Positions 32,583 to 40,946 of a DNA stretch of 64,000 bases are shown here, in pieces (position 1 is the stretch's first letter; every line of letters starts with the position of its first letter). The notes below the pieces were generated by a model that saw only the letters and a program-made list of their open reading frames with translations, was not told where the DNA came from and did no database searches. Source of the DNA: Gonocerus acuteangulatus. Taxonomy: Eukaryota > Arthropoda > Insecta > Hemiptera > Coreidae. The stretch spans positions 94,407,534 through 94,471,533 of the forward strand of contig OX328132.1 in assembly GCA_946811695.1 (NCBI GenBank), given 5' to 3'. Made by a program: the position numbers and the translations under genes.

Positions 32583-34046
32583 CTACTGAAATATATCAAA
32601 TTCTGAATGTATCAAACCCATTCCTAAATGTCTTTTAATTTTCATTGCATTCGTTGTCAAATATGCCGCAGTTCTTTCTCCTATATCAGCATCACTCGAA
32701 ATAACTCTTTCCCATGCTTTATTTTCTAAAATTTTGTCTGCGATATGTCTATCTGATACTTCTTTATGATCTCTATAAGATATATCATGTTCTTTTGCAG
32801 CTTCATCTAATTTATTAATTGGTTTATCACCTCTTTCCAATCTTTCATTTAATTTAGTACCTGGACCTAAATAGTTATAACCCGGATAATGTAATTCGAA
32901 TGGTAATCCACTTAATATTTTATTAAACAATCCAGATCCTATAGTTTCATCCTTAATTATTTTATGTGGAAAAGCATTCACTAATCTTATTAAATATTCA
33001 GTTCCTTTTCGATCATCAATATGTTTTTCTAAAAGATTTGTTAAAAATCTGATAATACCGACTTTTTCATTATGAAAATTATTATCTCCAGCCAATTCTG
33101 AAGCATATATTAAATTCAATCTTGAAATCAATTCATTCAAATTTTGTATATACATAACAGAATGTTCATTATAATTAACTATTCCTTTTCCGGTAACCGG
33201 AATGGTCTTTAATTCTTCGTATATAGGTTTTAATAAATTTTTATATTTTTTTGATTGTGGAGCTTTTGGTCTATTTGTTGATGAGTTATTTTTGTTATAT
33301 AAAACCTCACTATTAATTAAAATTTCTTTATAGGTATTAAATTCTTCTGGTGAATATAATTTTTCACCTTTATTATCAAATAAGTTTTCATAATTTTGTG
33401 TTAAGAGAACCCATAATCCTTTTGTTCCAATATATTTTTTTCCATCAATAATTAAATCATTTCCATCTATATTAACTTTATTCTTTCCGATTTTAAAAAA
33501 TAATTTTTTTTCATCGTAAGTAATTCCATAATGTTTATCAGTTAGTTTTGGTAAATATGTTGCTCCAAGAGGACCAATTATTTGACCGATAACAGATGAT
33601 GAAATATTCAATGGAGTATCTGATTCATTTAAACTGTCTTCACTTAAATCTGACTCGTCTTCTGAAACTTTTTCCATTGGAACAAATGTAACTTTCTTTT
33701 TCTCTTTTGGAAAAGGTGTACTTTTTGCAAGTGGTGTATCTTTATCGTATAATTCTCGTTCAAAAGATGTTTCTTCTCCCGAAGGTGGAATTTCCATATC
33801 TGCTATGTTTCTTGTAAACGGTACAAGATCTGTAATTAATGTTTTATTTTGTTCTAACACATTTTTTATACTCTTGTCGACTTGAGAAATCTTTTCATTA
33901 AAAGTATTATCAAGTTTATTGATTGCACTCGTTATCGGTAAATATTCTTTACCTTTTAAATCTTCTTCAAGTATTCTTTGTTTTCTGGCATGTTCAAATT
34001 TTTTAATTAATCTATCTCTTATCTTAATAGTTTGTTTTGGATCCAT
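32583..34046 (-). CDS. Virion-type protein with C-terminal phospholipase A2-like domain
   Basis: A 487-aa protein. Residues 1-75 are charged and helical; about 95-145 is an acidic, serine-rich linker; the middle is unrecognised. At about 387-421 is YPGYNYLGPGTKLNER followed by LDEAAKEHDISYRDH. The calcium-loop YxGxG pattern and the HDxxY catalytic pair are those of the phospholipase A2-like domain known from parvovirus VP1 and also reported in Polinton-like proteins. In parvoviruses this domain acts on membranes during cell entry; here a similar role in a particle is inference. The key His and Asp are present. The gene sits next to the minor capsid gene, and its start is TAATAAATGG. Confidence 0.75.
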   Translation of the reverse strand: MDPKQTIKIRDRLIKKFEHARKQRILEEDLKGKEYLPITSAINKLDNTFNEKISQVDKSIKNVLEQNKTLITDLVPFTRNIADMEIPPSGEETSFERELYDKDTPLAKSTPFPKEKKKVTFVPMEKVSEDESDLSEDSLNESDTPLNISSSVIGQIIGPLGATYLPKLTDKHYGITYDEKKLFFKIGKNKVNIDGNDLIIDGKKYIGTKGLWVLLTQNYENLFDNKGEKLYSPEEFNTYKEILINSEVLYNKNNSSTNRPKAPQSKKYKNLLKPIYEELKTIPVTGKGIVNYNEHSVMYIQNLNELISRLNLIYASELAGDNNFHNEKVGIIRFLTNLLEKHIDDRKGTEYLIRLVNAFPHKIIKDETIGSGLFNKILSGLPFELHYPGYNYLGPGTKLNERLERGDKPINKLDEAAKEHDISYRDHKEVSDRHIADKILENKAWERVISSDADIGERTAAYLTTNAMKIKRHLGMGLIHSEFDIFQ

Positions 34047-34110
34047 TTATTATATTAAAAAGTTCAGAACGGTTTAACTAGATTTAACTAAGTTTAACAT
34101 TTCGTTAAGT

Positions 34111-34833
34111 TTATTTGTCATGAATCAGACTTAAATATATAATATTATTAACATTTTCATTATTTAATAATTCATGTCTTTCATTCCTAATAGTTACATT
34201 TATTTTTTGAATTTTATGAATATCGTTTCTAATTGGAACATAAACAATTTCTAAGGGTTTTTCTGAAATCTTTGATTCAAAAGGAACATTCGGGAAAAAA
34301 CTATATACTAAATCAGTTTCTTCATGTATGTGTTCATTAGAAGAATGACTCACTAAACTAGATTCAACTAAATTACAATGAATTTCGATAACATCAAAAG
34401 GTCTTAATTTAGGTCTGAATTTTCCAACATGTACTGTGTTACTTGCATAATCTGTTGAAATTTCATTTTTAGTTGGTATTTCGAAACCAAAAATGTTTTT
34501 AAGATTTACGTCCAGATCAAATGGATACGGTGAAAACATTTTTACCTTTCCATCATTATTACTTTTTATATAGAACTTTTCGTTTACAAGTTCTTTCTTT
34601 ATTAGATTATCGATTTCTTTTAAACTCCAAAATCCTTTTTCAATTTTAATATGTTTTCTTGATTTATTAATATCGAATGAAATGAATGAATCTTTTTGTA
34701 TGTTAGGAATGTTATTATCCGAATAAAAACCAACAAGACCTATTTTATAATTTATATTTTCGTCTAGAAATATTGGATGTGCTAATTTCAAAGTCAACTC
34801 AGAAGTTTTACCAGTTATTTTTAACAATTTCAT
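34111..34833 (-). CDS. Minor capsid (penton) protein, single jelly roll
   Basis: A 240-aa protein with the layout of Polinton minor capsid proteins: LAHPIFLDENINYKIGLVGF near residues 17-37, a NIPNIQKDSF segment, a GFWSLKEIDNLIKKEL block, then KNIFGFEI and a long C-terminal strand-rich region (VYVPIRNDIHKIQKINVTIR) that ends in NIIYLSLIH. These proteins form the fivefold vertices of the capsid together with the double jelly-roll major capsid protein encoded at 39738-40946. It is divergent from the ATPase gene (24 bp between starts), so the two may share a promoter. Unlike most genes here, its start is not in the TAATAAATGG context. Confidence 0.8.
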   Translation of the reverse strand: MKLLKITGKTSELTLKLAHPIFLDENINYKIGLVGFYSDNNIPNIQKDSFISFDINKSRKHIKIEKGFWSLKEIDNLIKKELVNEKFYIKSNNDGKVKMFSPYPFDLDVNLKNIFGFEIPTKNEISTDYASNTVHVGKFRPKLRPFDVIEIHCNLVESSLVSHSSNEHIHEETDLVYSFFPNVPFESKISEKPLEIVYVPIRNDIHKIQKINVTIRNERHELLNNENVNNIIYLSLIHDK

Positions 34834-34857
34834 CTTATATAAATTACTCTATTTATA

Positions 34858-35535
34858 ATGGAAAAAAAGTATCGTATAAAAATTTACCACGAAGATAAAA
34901 ATAAGACTAACAATAAACCTTTTCCATTACCATTAAGATGTATAATTATCGGTAGTAGTGGTTCTGGAAAAACAACTTTATTAACAAATTTTATTTATGG
35001 AGATTGGTTAGATTATTCTAAATTATATGTATGTAGTAAATCTTTAGATCAAGATATTTATCAAGAAATGATTGAGTTGTTTAGTGATATTGGAAATAAA
35101 ATAGGAGAGGATGTAGGGTGTTTTTATAATGATATTGAAGAAATGGAAAATGTAGATACTTGTGAACCAAATAGTTTAGTTATCTTTGATGATATTATAT
35201 TTGAAAATCATGAAAAAATTAATGAATATTTTGTTAGAGGTAGACATAAAAATATTTCTTGTATTTATTTAAGTCAATGTTATAGTAAAGTTGATAGAAA
35301 GTTTATTAGAAATAATGTTAATTTTATTTGTTCTTTTAAACAATCTCTTCATTACACTGAAATGATATATAAAGATTTTGCTGGAAGTGATTTTTCATCC
35401 TTTGATATTTTTAAAAAAATTTGTAATGATTGTTGGGAGGATGATTATGGTTTTCTATCGATAAATACATATAATAAATTAAACAATGGAAAGTATATCC
35501 ATAAACTAGAGAAATTTATCTATTTTAAAGACTAG
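34858..35535 (+). CDS. ATP: FtsK/HerA-type genome-packaging ATPase
   Basis: A 225-aa A32-like packaging ATPase. Walker A is GSSGSGKT (residues 32-39) and Walker B is SLVIFDD (about 106-112), with a later RGRHKNISCIYLSQCYSKVD segment corresponding to the sensor/arginine region. It is known to drive DNA into preformed capsids in Polintons, virophages and many large DNA viruses. The length is normal for the family and all motifs are intact. The first gene of the rightward block; it is followed 17 bp later by the 52-aa zinc protein. Confidence 0.93.
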   Translation: MEKKYRIKIYHEDKNKTNNKPFPLPLRCIIIGSSGSGKTTLLTNFIYGDWLDYSKLYVCSKSLDQDIYQEMIELFSDIGNKIGEDVGCFYNDIEEMENVDTCEPNSLVIFDDIIFENHEKINEYFVRGRHKNISCIYLSQCYSKVDRKFIRNNVNFICSFKQSLHYTEMIYKDFAGSDFSSFDIFKKICNDCWEDDYGFLSINTYNKLNNGKYIHKLEKFIYFKD

Positions 35536-35552
35536 GTTTTATCCTATAATAA

Positions 35553-35711
35553 ATGGTACTTATATATTGTGTAAAGTGTAAAAAACAAACAGAAAGTAAG
35601 AATTATCATGAAGAAACTTCTAAAAATGGAAAACTCATGGGTAAAGGAATTTGTGAAATTTGTGGAAGTAAAAAGAATACTTTTTTAGGTCAAAAAATGA
35701 AAAAGAAATGA
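35553..35711 (+). CDS. 52-aa zinc-binding protein (DUF5679-like)
   Basis: A very short but convincing gene. It reads VKCKKQTESKN near the N-terminus and GICEICGSKKNTF near the C-terminus, giving two CxxC pairs (CVKC and CEIC) around a KNGKLMGKG linker. This matches the small DUF5679 zinc-ribbon proteins found in Polintons and large DNA viruses, whose function is not established. The start is TAATAAATGG. Its TGA overlaps the integrase ATG (ATGA at 35708-35711), an arrangement that supports both as real, coupled genes. Confidence 0.75.
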   Translation: MVLIYCVKCKKQTESKNYHEETSKNGKLMGKGICEICGSKKNTFLGQKMKKK

Positions 35712-36649
35712 GTGTAAAAGAAGGAATAATTGAAGAAATTCATAAACCGGTTAGAAGAAATTTTGAAAGAACAAAAATTATAACTCGAGGAATAAATGAC
35801 TTGTGGCAATCTGATTTAGTTGAGATGAATACTGGAAGTTTAAAAGGAATATCAAAAATTAATAAAGGATTTAAATATATTTTAACTGTAATAGATACAT
35901 TTTCTAAAGTTTCTTGGGCAATTCCTGTTAAAGATAAAACTGGTAAATTAGTGACTGAAGCATTAAAAAGTATATTGAACGATAAAAATAAACCAAAAAA
36001 TTTACAAACGGATAACGGAAAAGAATTTTATAATAAAGAATTTCAGAATTTAATGAAAGAATATAATATCAATCATTATTCTAGTTATAGTGAAATAAAA
36101 TCTGCTATAGTAGAAAGATTTAATAGAACATTAAAAGAAAAAATGTGGAAAGAATTTTCTAAGAGAGGAAATTATAAATGGATAGATATTTTAGATGATT
36201 TGATTAAAACATATAATAATTCCTATCATAGAACTATAAAAATGAAACCTATAGAAGTTAATAAGAAAAATGAAGAAGAAGTATTAATGAATATTTATAA
36301 TGATAACAATGTTAAAAATGAAAAACCGAAATTTAAATTAAACGATTATGTAAGGATAAGTAAATATAAAGGAATATTTGAAAAAGGATATACACCTAAT
36401 TGGTCTACAGAGGTATTTAAAATAAATAAAATAATAAATTCCATTCCTATTACTTATAAATTAAAAGATTTGAAGGAAGAAGAAATCGAAGGTAGATTTT
36501 ATAAAGAAGAATTAATGAAAACCAAATATCCACATGATTATCTTGTTGAAAAGGTTTTAAAAAGAAAAGGGGATAAAGTTTATGTCAAATGGTTAGGTTT
36601 TGATAATTCACATAATACTTGGATAAATAAAAAAAATGTTGTGAATTAA
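35708..36649 (+). CDS. INT: Retroviral-type integrase with C-terminal chromodomain
   Basis: A 313-aa DDE integrase, responsible for insertion with 6-bp target duplication. Catalytic residues are D36 (WQSDLVEM), D102 (LQTDNGKEF) and E136 (AIVERFNRTL). A helical segment (YNNSYHRTIKMKPIEVN) and an SH3-like region (KLNDYVRISKYKGIFEKGY) follow. The C-terminus, about 275-312 (HDYLVEKVLKRK, VYVKWLGFDNSHNTW), is a chromodomain, which may steer integration to modified histones. There is no N-terminal zinc domain, as is usual for Polintons. The gene overlaps the convergent BRO gene by 4 nt at the stop codons. The reading frame is complete. Confidence 0.93.
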   Translation: MSVKEGIIEEIHKPVRRNFERTKIITRGINDLWQSDLVEMNTGSLKGISKINKGFKYILTVIDTFSKVSWAIPVKDKTGKLVTEALKSILNDKNKPKNLQTDNGKEFYNKEFQNLMKEYNINHYSSYSEIKSAIVERFNRTLKEKMWKEFSKRGNYKWIDILDDLIKTYNNSYHRTIKMKPIEVNKKNEEEVLMNIYNDNNVKNEKPKFKLNDYVRISKYKGIFEKGYTPNWSTEVFKINKIINSIPITYKLKDLKEEEIEGRFYKEELMKTKYPHDYLVEKVLKRKGDKVYVKWLGFDNSHNTWINKKNVVN

Positions 36650-37437
36650 ATTTCTTTTTCACTGTGTAATTCCTCTATTTTTATAATTAGATATTCCTCA
36701 CTAAATTCTTCATTATTTATTCTAAAATAATTACCATGAAATTCTAAATCATTTTTTAATTTTTCTTTTATTCTAGAATATAAATTAACACTATTTGGAT
36801 CATAGAATTTTATTATCTCCTCACAATCTTGATGTTCTAAAACTATTTTATCAACAGCTCTTTTTAAATATACTTTTTGACATCTTATAACATAATAACT
36901 ATATTCACATTCATAGTCGTTTAACTTAAATAATAGGAAAAAATGTCTTAATTTTTCATCTTTAGTTTTAGGTACAACATCAGATTTGATATTTGTTATT
37001 TTATTATTTAAATTTTCAATTTTTTCATCTTTCTTTTTTATAATTTTGTCTTTACTGTATAATTCTTCCTTCAATTTATACTCCCCTGTTTTTCTAATTG
37101 TTTTGATAACATTGTAAACCCATTTTTGAAATTCTTTTGCTTGAGGTAATTTCGATTTCATAATCAAAGAATATAAACCTAATTCGTTAATAAAAATAGT
37201 ATGTGCTTGCATATTTGAAGGGTGCTCTTCTAAGGAGCACCCTTCTAAAATAAGATTTAGATTTGTTTTATGTTCTTCATCAACAAGATTATATGCTTTG
37301 GTTATTTTTTTATACTCTAATAATTCAGCAATATCTCTAGCTTTAAACCAAGGATCGTTATTTTCATCTAAAATCATAAATATTTCTTTATTATTATAGT
37401 TAAGTTTGTTGTTCAGAATATTTAGAATCCCCTCCAT
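36646..37437 (-). CDS. BRO-family protein
   Basis: A 263-aa protein with an N-terminal BRO-N domain (FMILDENNDPWFKARDIAEL, then LEYKKITKAYNLVDEEHK, and NELGLYSLIMKSKLPQAKEF), a coiled-coil linker of lysine- and glutamate-rich repeats (about 125-150) and a C-terminal domain (RHFFLLFKLNDYECEYSYYV) like the DUF3627 region that often follows BRO-N. BRO proteins bind DNA and are common in insect DNA viruses. It is the only leftward gene in the right half of the element, with its own copy of an upstream box shared with the polymerase gene (TTTTTGCAGGATTTAAAAA), so it looks like an acquired cassette. A near-perfect 10-bp stem (AAGGGTGCTC/GAGCACCCTT) lies in the coding region at about 37219-37246. 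Confidence 0.8.
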   Translation of the reverse strand: MEGILNILNNKLNYNNKEIFMILDENNDPWFKARDIAELLEYKKITKAYNLVDEEHKTNLNLILEGCSLEEHPSNMQAHTIFINELGLYSLIMKSKLPQAKEFQKWVYNVIKTIRKTGEYKLKEELYSKDKIIKKKDEKIENLNNKITNIKSDVVPKTKDEKLRHFFLLFKLNDYECEYSYYVIRCQKVYLKRAVDKIVLEHQDCEEIIKFYDPNSVNLYSRIKEKLKNDLEFHGNYFRINNEEFSEEYLIIKIEELHSEKEI

Positions 37438-37524
37438 TTATTAGAAACGAACATTTTTAAATCCTGCAAAAATTTCCAGTAGAAAGAATTTATATTCTTT
37501 TTTATTCATTATAAATTAAAGAAA

Positions 37525-37953
37525 ATGAGTGAGTATAAACCTTTTAAAATTTCACTAACGGAAGGTCAAAAATCTAAAATTATTGGTGCTGTAAAAAAGA
37601 AAACTGATGTTACAATCGATACAAAAAAAGGAAATAATTCAATTTTGTTAACTCAAAGACAGATCGATAAGATTAACAGAAATGCTAAAGACGGAAAGGG
37701 AACTAGAATTAAATTAACATATAAACAATTAAGAGAAAATGAAAAAGATGGTGGAATACTTCCTTTAATTTTTGCAGGATTAGGAGCTTTAGCTGCTTTA
37801 GCGAGTGGAGCAAGTTCTATTGCAAACTCGGTTATCGATAAAAGATATAAAGATAAACTAATAGAAGAACAAACAAGACATAATAAAGAAATGGAAAAGA
37901 AACAGGGAGGAAAACTTGTAACAGTTAAAAAAAAAAATAACTCCTTTATCTAA
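37525..37953 (+). CDS. Small basic membrane protein, conserved in Polintons
   Basis: A 142-aa protein: ISLTEGQKSKIIGAVKKKTD and ILLTQRQIDKINRNAKDGKG are two related basic segments, followed by a KLTYKQLREN segment and one hydrophobic helix (LPLIFAGLGALAALASGASS, about 79-98). The C-terminus is a lysine-rich helix ending in an A-run-encoded KKK. Two related N-terminal repeats plus a hydrophobic helix before the protease is the pattern I associate with a Polinton virion protein; in many elements the two are one ORF. Here the stop follows an 11-A run at 37927-37937 and the protease continues in the next frame. Confidence 0.6.
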   Translation: MSEYKPFKISLTEGQKSKIIGAVKKKTDVTIDTKKGNNSILLTQRQIDKINRNAKDGKGTRIKLTYKQLRENEKDGGILPLIFAGLGALAALASGASSIANSVIDKRYKDKLIEEQTRHNKEMEKKQGGKLVTVKKKNNSFI

Positions 37954-38359
37954 TTTTGATATCGAGAATATCGTTAAGAAGTTAAACATAAAACATTTTA
38001 GAGGAGTTTTTATGAAAGATGAACTTCCGAAACATCCTAGAAATATTGAGTGTGGAATTGTAAACATTGATAATTCTTTCGGAAATGGTACTCACTGGGT
38101 TTCTTATTATAAAAATGGAAATAAAAAATATTATTTTAATTCATATGGAAACTTACATCCATCAAAGGAATTAGTTATATATTTGGGAAAAGATAATTTA
38201 ATATATAATGAAGACAGACTTCAAGAAATTAATGATCCACCTATTTGTGGACATTTATGTTTGTTAGTTCTTAAATTCTTTTCTAAAGATATGGATTTTA
38301 ATGAAATTTTAAATATAATAAATAGAAAGAAATGGAATCTTATTCAAGAGTTATTTTAA
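37922..38359 (+). CDS. PRO: Adenain/Ulp1-like cysteine protease, N-terminus without own ATG
   Basis: The maturation protease of Polintons, which is thought to cleave capsid precursors. From the first ATG at 38012 (115 aa) it has H28 (GTHWVSYY), the acidic-position segment FNSYG where Asn43 replaces the usual Asp, Q71 and C79 (ICGHLCL). The frame is open upstream to 37922 and contains conserved family sequence (NFDIENIVKKLNIKHFRGVF) that lacks a start codon. That segment begins right after the 11-A run inside the preceding gene, so expression may depend on slippage there, or one A may be surplus. The next gene starts 28 nt before this stop. Confidence 0.82.
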   Translation, partial: QLKKKITPLSNFDIENIVKKLNIKHFRGVFMKDELPKHPRNIECGIVNIDNSFGNGTHWVSYYKNGNKKYYFNSYGNLHPSKELVIYLGKDNLIYNEDRLQEINDPPICGHLCLLVLKFFSKDMDFNEILNIINRKKWNLIQELF

Positions 38360-39168
38360 AATTTGATGTTTTAGGAAATCAAATTGTTTTTCCGGAATCT
38401 GGCGATATTGATGAAACGAAATTAAAAAGTGATATTGTAAATGAACTTTCAAATTCTTTTAGAACAGAATTCTCAACATTCCAAACAAAATTAAAAGATG
38501 ATGAAAATAAATTAAAGAATGATTTAAAAAATGATTTTAATAATAAATTAAAGAATGAATTAAAAGTAAAAGTTGATGAAATTATCGGTTCATTGTTTAC
38601 ATTTACTAAAAGTTATATTGGTTTTAATAAAAAAAGACTTGTCAGTGTTTCAGAAGGAAGAGATAATAATGATGTAGTTATTATGAAACAAGTGAAAACG
38701 ATGATAGAGAGGGCAATTAATGAAAATAAAAGAGATAAAAGAACAACTGATACAAAAGAATTTGAAGAGATCATCGATGAGAAATTATTTGAATATACAA
38801 CTAAAGAAGATTTAGATGAAAAGATGAAAAAACTCACTCAGGATTTAATTAGTGATGTTATACCAGTACAAGTTGATAGTGATATAAAGAACAAAATGGA
38901 AGAATATTTGAAAGAAGAAGAGTTACAAATACATCTTCAAATATTTTCTGACACTTTATATAATAGTTATTACCCACAAGTAGAACAATTTATGAAAGAT
39001 TTAAACAATAAAATAGAAGAACTGGAAAAAGACATAGCGAAAGAAGAATATAAAAAATCACTAAATGAAAGTATTCTTAAAGAAATAGAAATAATAAGAA
39101 AAGAATTAAACACAAAAGTATCAGAACTGCGAAGAGAACTTCATTATATTGCTTTACCTTCCGAATAG
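38332..39168 (+). CDS. Coiled-coil fibre-like protein
   Basis: A 278-aa protein overlapping the protease end. After a short N-terminal strand region (RVILKFDVLGNQIVFPES), residues about 30-85 and 190-270 are strongly heptad-like, rich in Lys, Glu, Leu and Asn. In between lies FNKKRLVSVSEGRDNNDVVI, the 'NxxRLxxVxxGxDxxDxV' pattern typical of trimeric phage and virus fibre stalks. A role as a spike or fibre on the particle is inference from this and from its place between protease and capsid genes. No enzymatic domain was seen. Confidence 0.5.
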   Translation: MESYSRVILKFDVLGNQIVFPESGDIDETKLKSDIVNELSNSFRTEFSTFQTKLKDDENKLKNDLKNDFNNKLKNELKVKVDEIIGSLFTFTKSYIGFNKKRLVSVSEGRDNNDVVIMKQVKTMIERAINENKRDKRTTDTKEFEEIIDEKLFEYTTKEDLDEKMKKLTQDLISDVIPVQVDSDIKNKMEEYLKEEELQIHLQIFSDTLYNSYYPQVEQFMKDLNNKIEELEKDIAKEEYKKSLNESILKEIEIIRKELNTKVSELRRELHYIALPSE

Positions 39169-39225
39169 TATTATTTCCTAAAGTGGTAACAATTTTGAAA
39201 ATTAAAAAGATTTTTTTCTTAATAA

Positions 39226-39657
39226 ATGGAGACAACACAAAATAATGATTGGGATGAAATATCTTCATTTCCTGGTTTAACAACAGAATTTTTAATTGTA
39301 TTTCAGAATAAATTAAATTGGAAACTTGTTTCACAATACCATCCGTTTAAATTAGAAGAATTAGGAATGTTTTCAAATAAAATAGATTGGAAAATCATTT
39401 CGAGATATCAGAAAATCGATGAACAAAAGATCGAGTTTTATTACTCATTATTTGATTGGAACATTATGTCTTTTTATCAAAAGTTTTCTCCAGATACTTT
39501 AATAAAATATAAACATTTGGTTAATTGGATAATAATTTTCGAAAGAACTGATATATCAAATGAATTTAAACAAGAACATTATGAAGAATTTTCGAAATAT
39601 TATAAAAATAGATTTAATGTTGATACTGTACCTTCATTAATAAATTATGTTTTTTAA
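39226..39657 (+). CDS. Protein of short W-I-S-type repeats
   Basis: A 143-aa protein made of about four imperfect 23-25-residue repeats, each with a (L/I/F)(N/D)W-x-(L/I)(V/I/M)S-x-Y(Q/H) core: LNWKLVSQYHPF, IDWKIISRYQKI, FDWNIMSFYQKF and a degraded VNWIIIFER. Similar repeat arrays occur in proteins of large DNA viruses and some phages; function is unknown. The start is TAATAAATGGAG, the same as for the major capsid gene next door, which suggests co-regulation. A hairpin (39667-39685) separates it from that gene. Confidence 0.55.
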   Translation: METTQNNDWDEISSFPGLTTEFLIVFQNKLNWKLVSQYHPFKLEELGMFSNKIDWKIISRYQKIDEQKIEFYYSLFDWNIMSFYQKFSPDTLIKYKHLVNWIIIFERTDISNEFKQEHYEEFSKYYKNRFNVDTVPSLINYVF

Positions 39658-39666
39658 ATTTTCAAA

Positions 39667-39685
39667 CCCCGTCTCTGAGACGGGG
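39667..39685 (+). terminator. Perfect hairpin between repeat-protein and capsid genes
   Basis: CCCCGTCTC and GAGACGGGG are a 9-bp palindrome with a 1-nt centre, 10 bp after the stop at 39657. GC-rich in AT-rich DNA, so probably selected; a transcript end or processing signal is possible. Confidence 0.4.
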
Positions 39686-39737
39686 TCTAATAATTATAAA
39701 CTAGTTTTTAAATTATAAAGATTTTTTATCTTAATAA

Positions 39738-40946
39738 ATGGAGATGTATTCAAAATATAATCCTAATATAGAAAAACAACAATTTAAACATTTTTTCCCA
39801 TCGAATAATACCGAATTGAATTTTAATAAAGAAAATCAGAGAATAGAATTCTTAATCGATGTTGGTGATAATTTTTTAAGTTCCCATTTTCAGTTTGTTA
39901 TTTCAGGTTCTTTCAATGCCAAAGATGGTGAACACTATGGTATGAATTCGGGAACTAAATTAATAGATAATTTTATTCCTTTCTTATTTCGAAGTATAGA
40001 AGTAAAAAAACATAACAAATTAATTGATAGAATTGAAGATCCAGGTATTATAAGTACTGTAAAACATACGATATCACTGTCTCAAGATGAAACTTTGTCT
40101 AAAATGAATGGTGCAGTGAAATGTGATCATAAATATGGAAAATTTAATTATTGTGGAACCTTAAACGATTTAGGATTAGGATATTTTGGAGGTATAAACA
40201 TACCAATATACAAAGGAGGATTTTTAATAACATTTCTTAGAAACACTGATGATGACGGGATTTTTCTATCACTTCAAGCAGATGGAAAGTCTTATGCACC
40301 TACAGGTAAAATTACAATAACTGATTTTTATTTACGTGTTCCTATCATAGAGTATTCAACACCTTCAAAAATTGAATTAATTAATGAGATGGACAAGTTT
40401 GGTGGAACACAAGAATTTGTATTTAAAACTTGGGAGTGTATTGAAAAAACTGGTATTATGGGATCAAATTTAAGTTTTGATATAACTAATATTTATAGGA
40501 ACATTGATAAACCGAAATTCATAATTGTAGGATTCCAAACATCGAGAAGAAATGATCAAAAGAAAGATCCTTCTAAATTTGACCATGTTGATGTTAGAAA
40601 TATTAGAATTAAAATTAATGAAACATATTATCCGGAAGAAATGTTAAATTTAGATATTAAAGAGAACAATTATTCATTATTATATGATATGTATAAAGAT
40701 TATAAAAGGTCTTATATCGGAAATATGAATATGCTTTATGATCCTGATGATTTCATAAAAAATAGACCTTTATATGTAATAGATGTTAGAAAAGGACCAA
40801 TTAATATTTCAAATAGTAAAAATAATATTATTCTGAATGTTGATTTTCATAATGTAGTTCCTGGTGGTACAAATATATATGTGATTATTGTTTCTGAGAA
40901 AAAGTTGAAATATGATTTTATAAAGAATGATTTAATAGAAATTTAG
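39738..40946 (+). CDS. MCP: Major capsid protein, double jelly roll
   Basis: A 402-aa protein with the pattern of Polinton major capsid proteins: an N-terminal region ending in FLIDVGDNFLSSHFQFVISG, a first jelly-roll with TKLIDNFIPFLFRSIEVKKH and the long central linker, and a C-terminal block NMNMLYDPDDFIKNRPLYVI, then DVRKGPINIS and NIYVIIVSEKK. The family forms the icosahedral shell. Its 402-aa length is somewhat short for the family but the frame is complete. It begins in TAATAAATGGAG and ends the rightward block, followed by an 877-bp non-coding stretch with a hairpin cluster. Confidence 0.85.
   Translation: MEMYSKYNPNIEKQQFKHFFPSNNTELNFNKENQRIEFLIDVGDNFLSSHFQFVISGSFNAKDGEHYGMNSGTKLIDNFIPFLFRSIEVKKHNKLIDRIEDPGIISTVKHTISLSQDETLSKMNGAVKCDHKYGKFNYCGTLNDLGLGYFGGINIPIYKGGFLITFLRNTDDDGIFLSLQADGKSYAPTGKITITDFYLRVPIIEYSTPSKIELINEMDKFGGTQEFVFKTWECIEKTGIMGSNLSFDITNIYRNIDKPKFIIVGFQTSRRNDQKKDPSKFDHVDVRNIRIKINETYYPEEMLNLDIKENNYSLLYDMYKDYKRSYIGNMNMLYDPDDFIKNRPLYVIDVRKGPINISNSKNNIILNVDFHNVVPGGTNIYVIIVSEKKLKYDFIKNDLIEI

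Noticed and set aside
37219..37246. Hairpin as a terminator
   Set aside because: It lies in the middle of the BRO coding sequence, so it is noted only as a feature of that gene.
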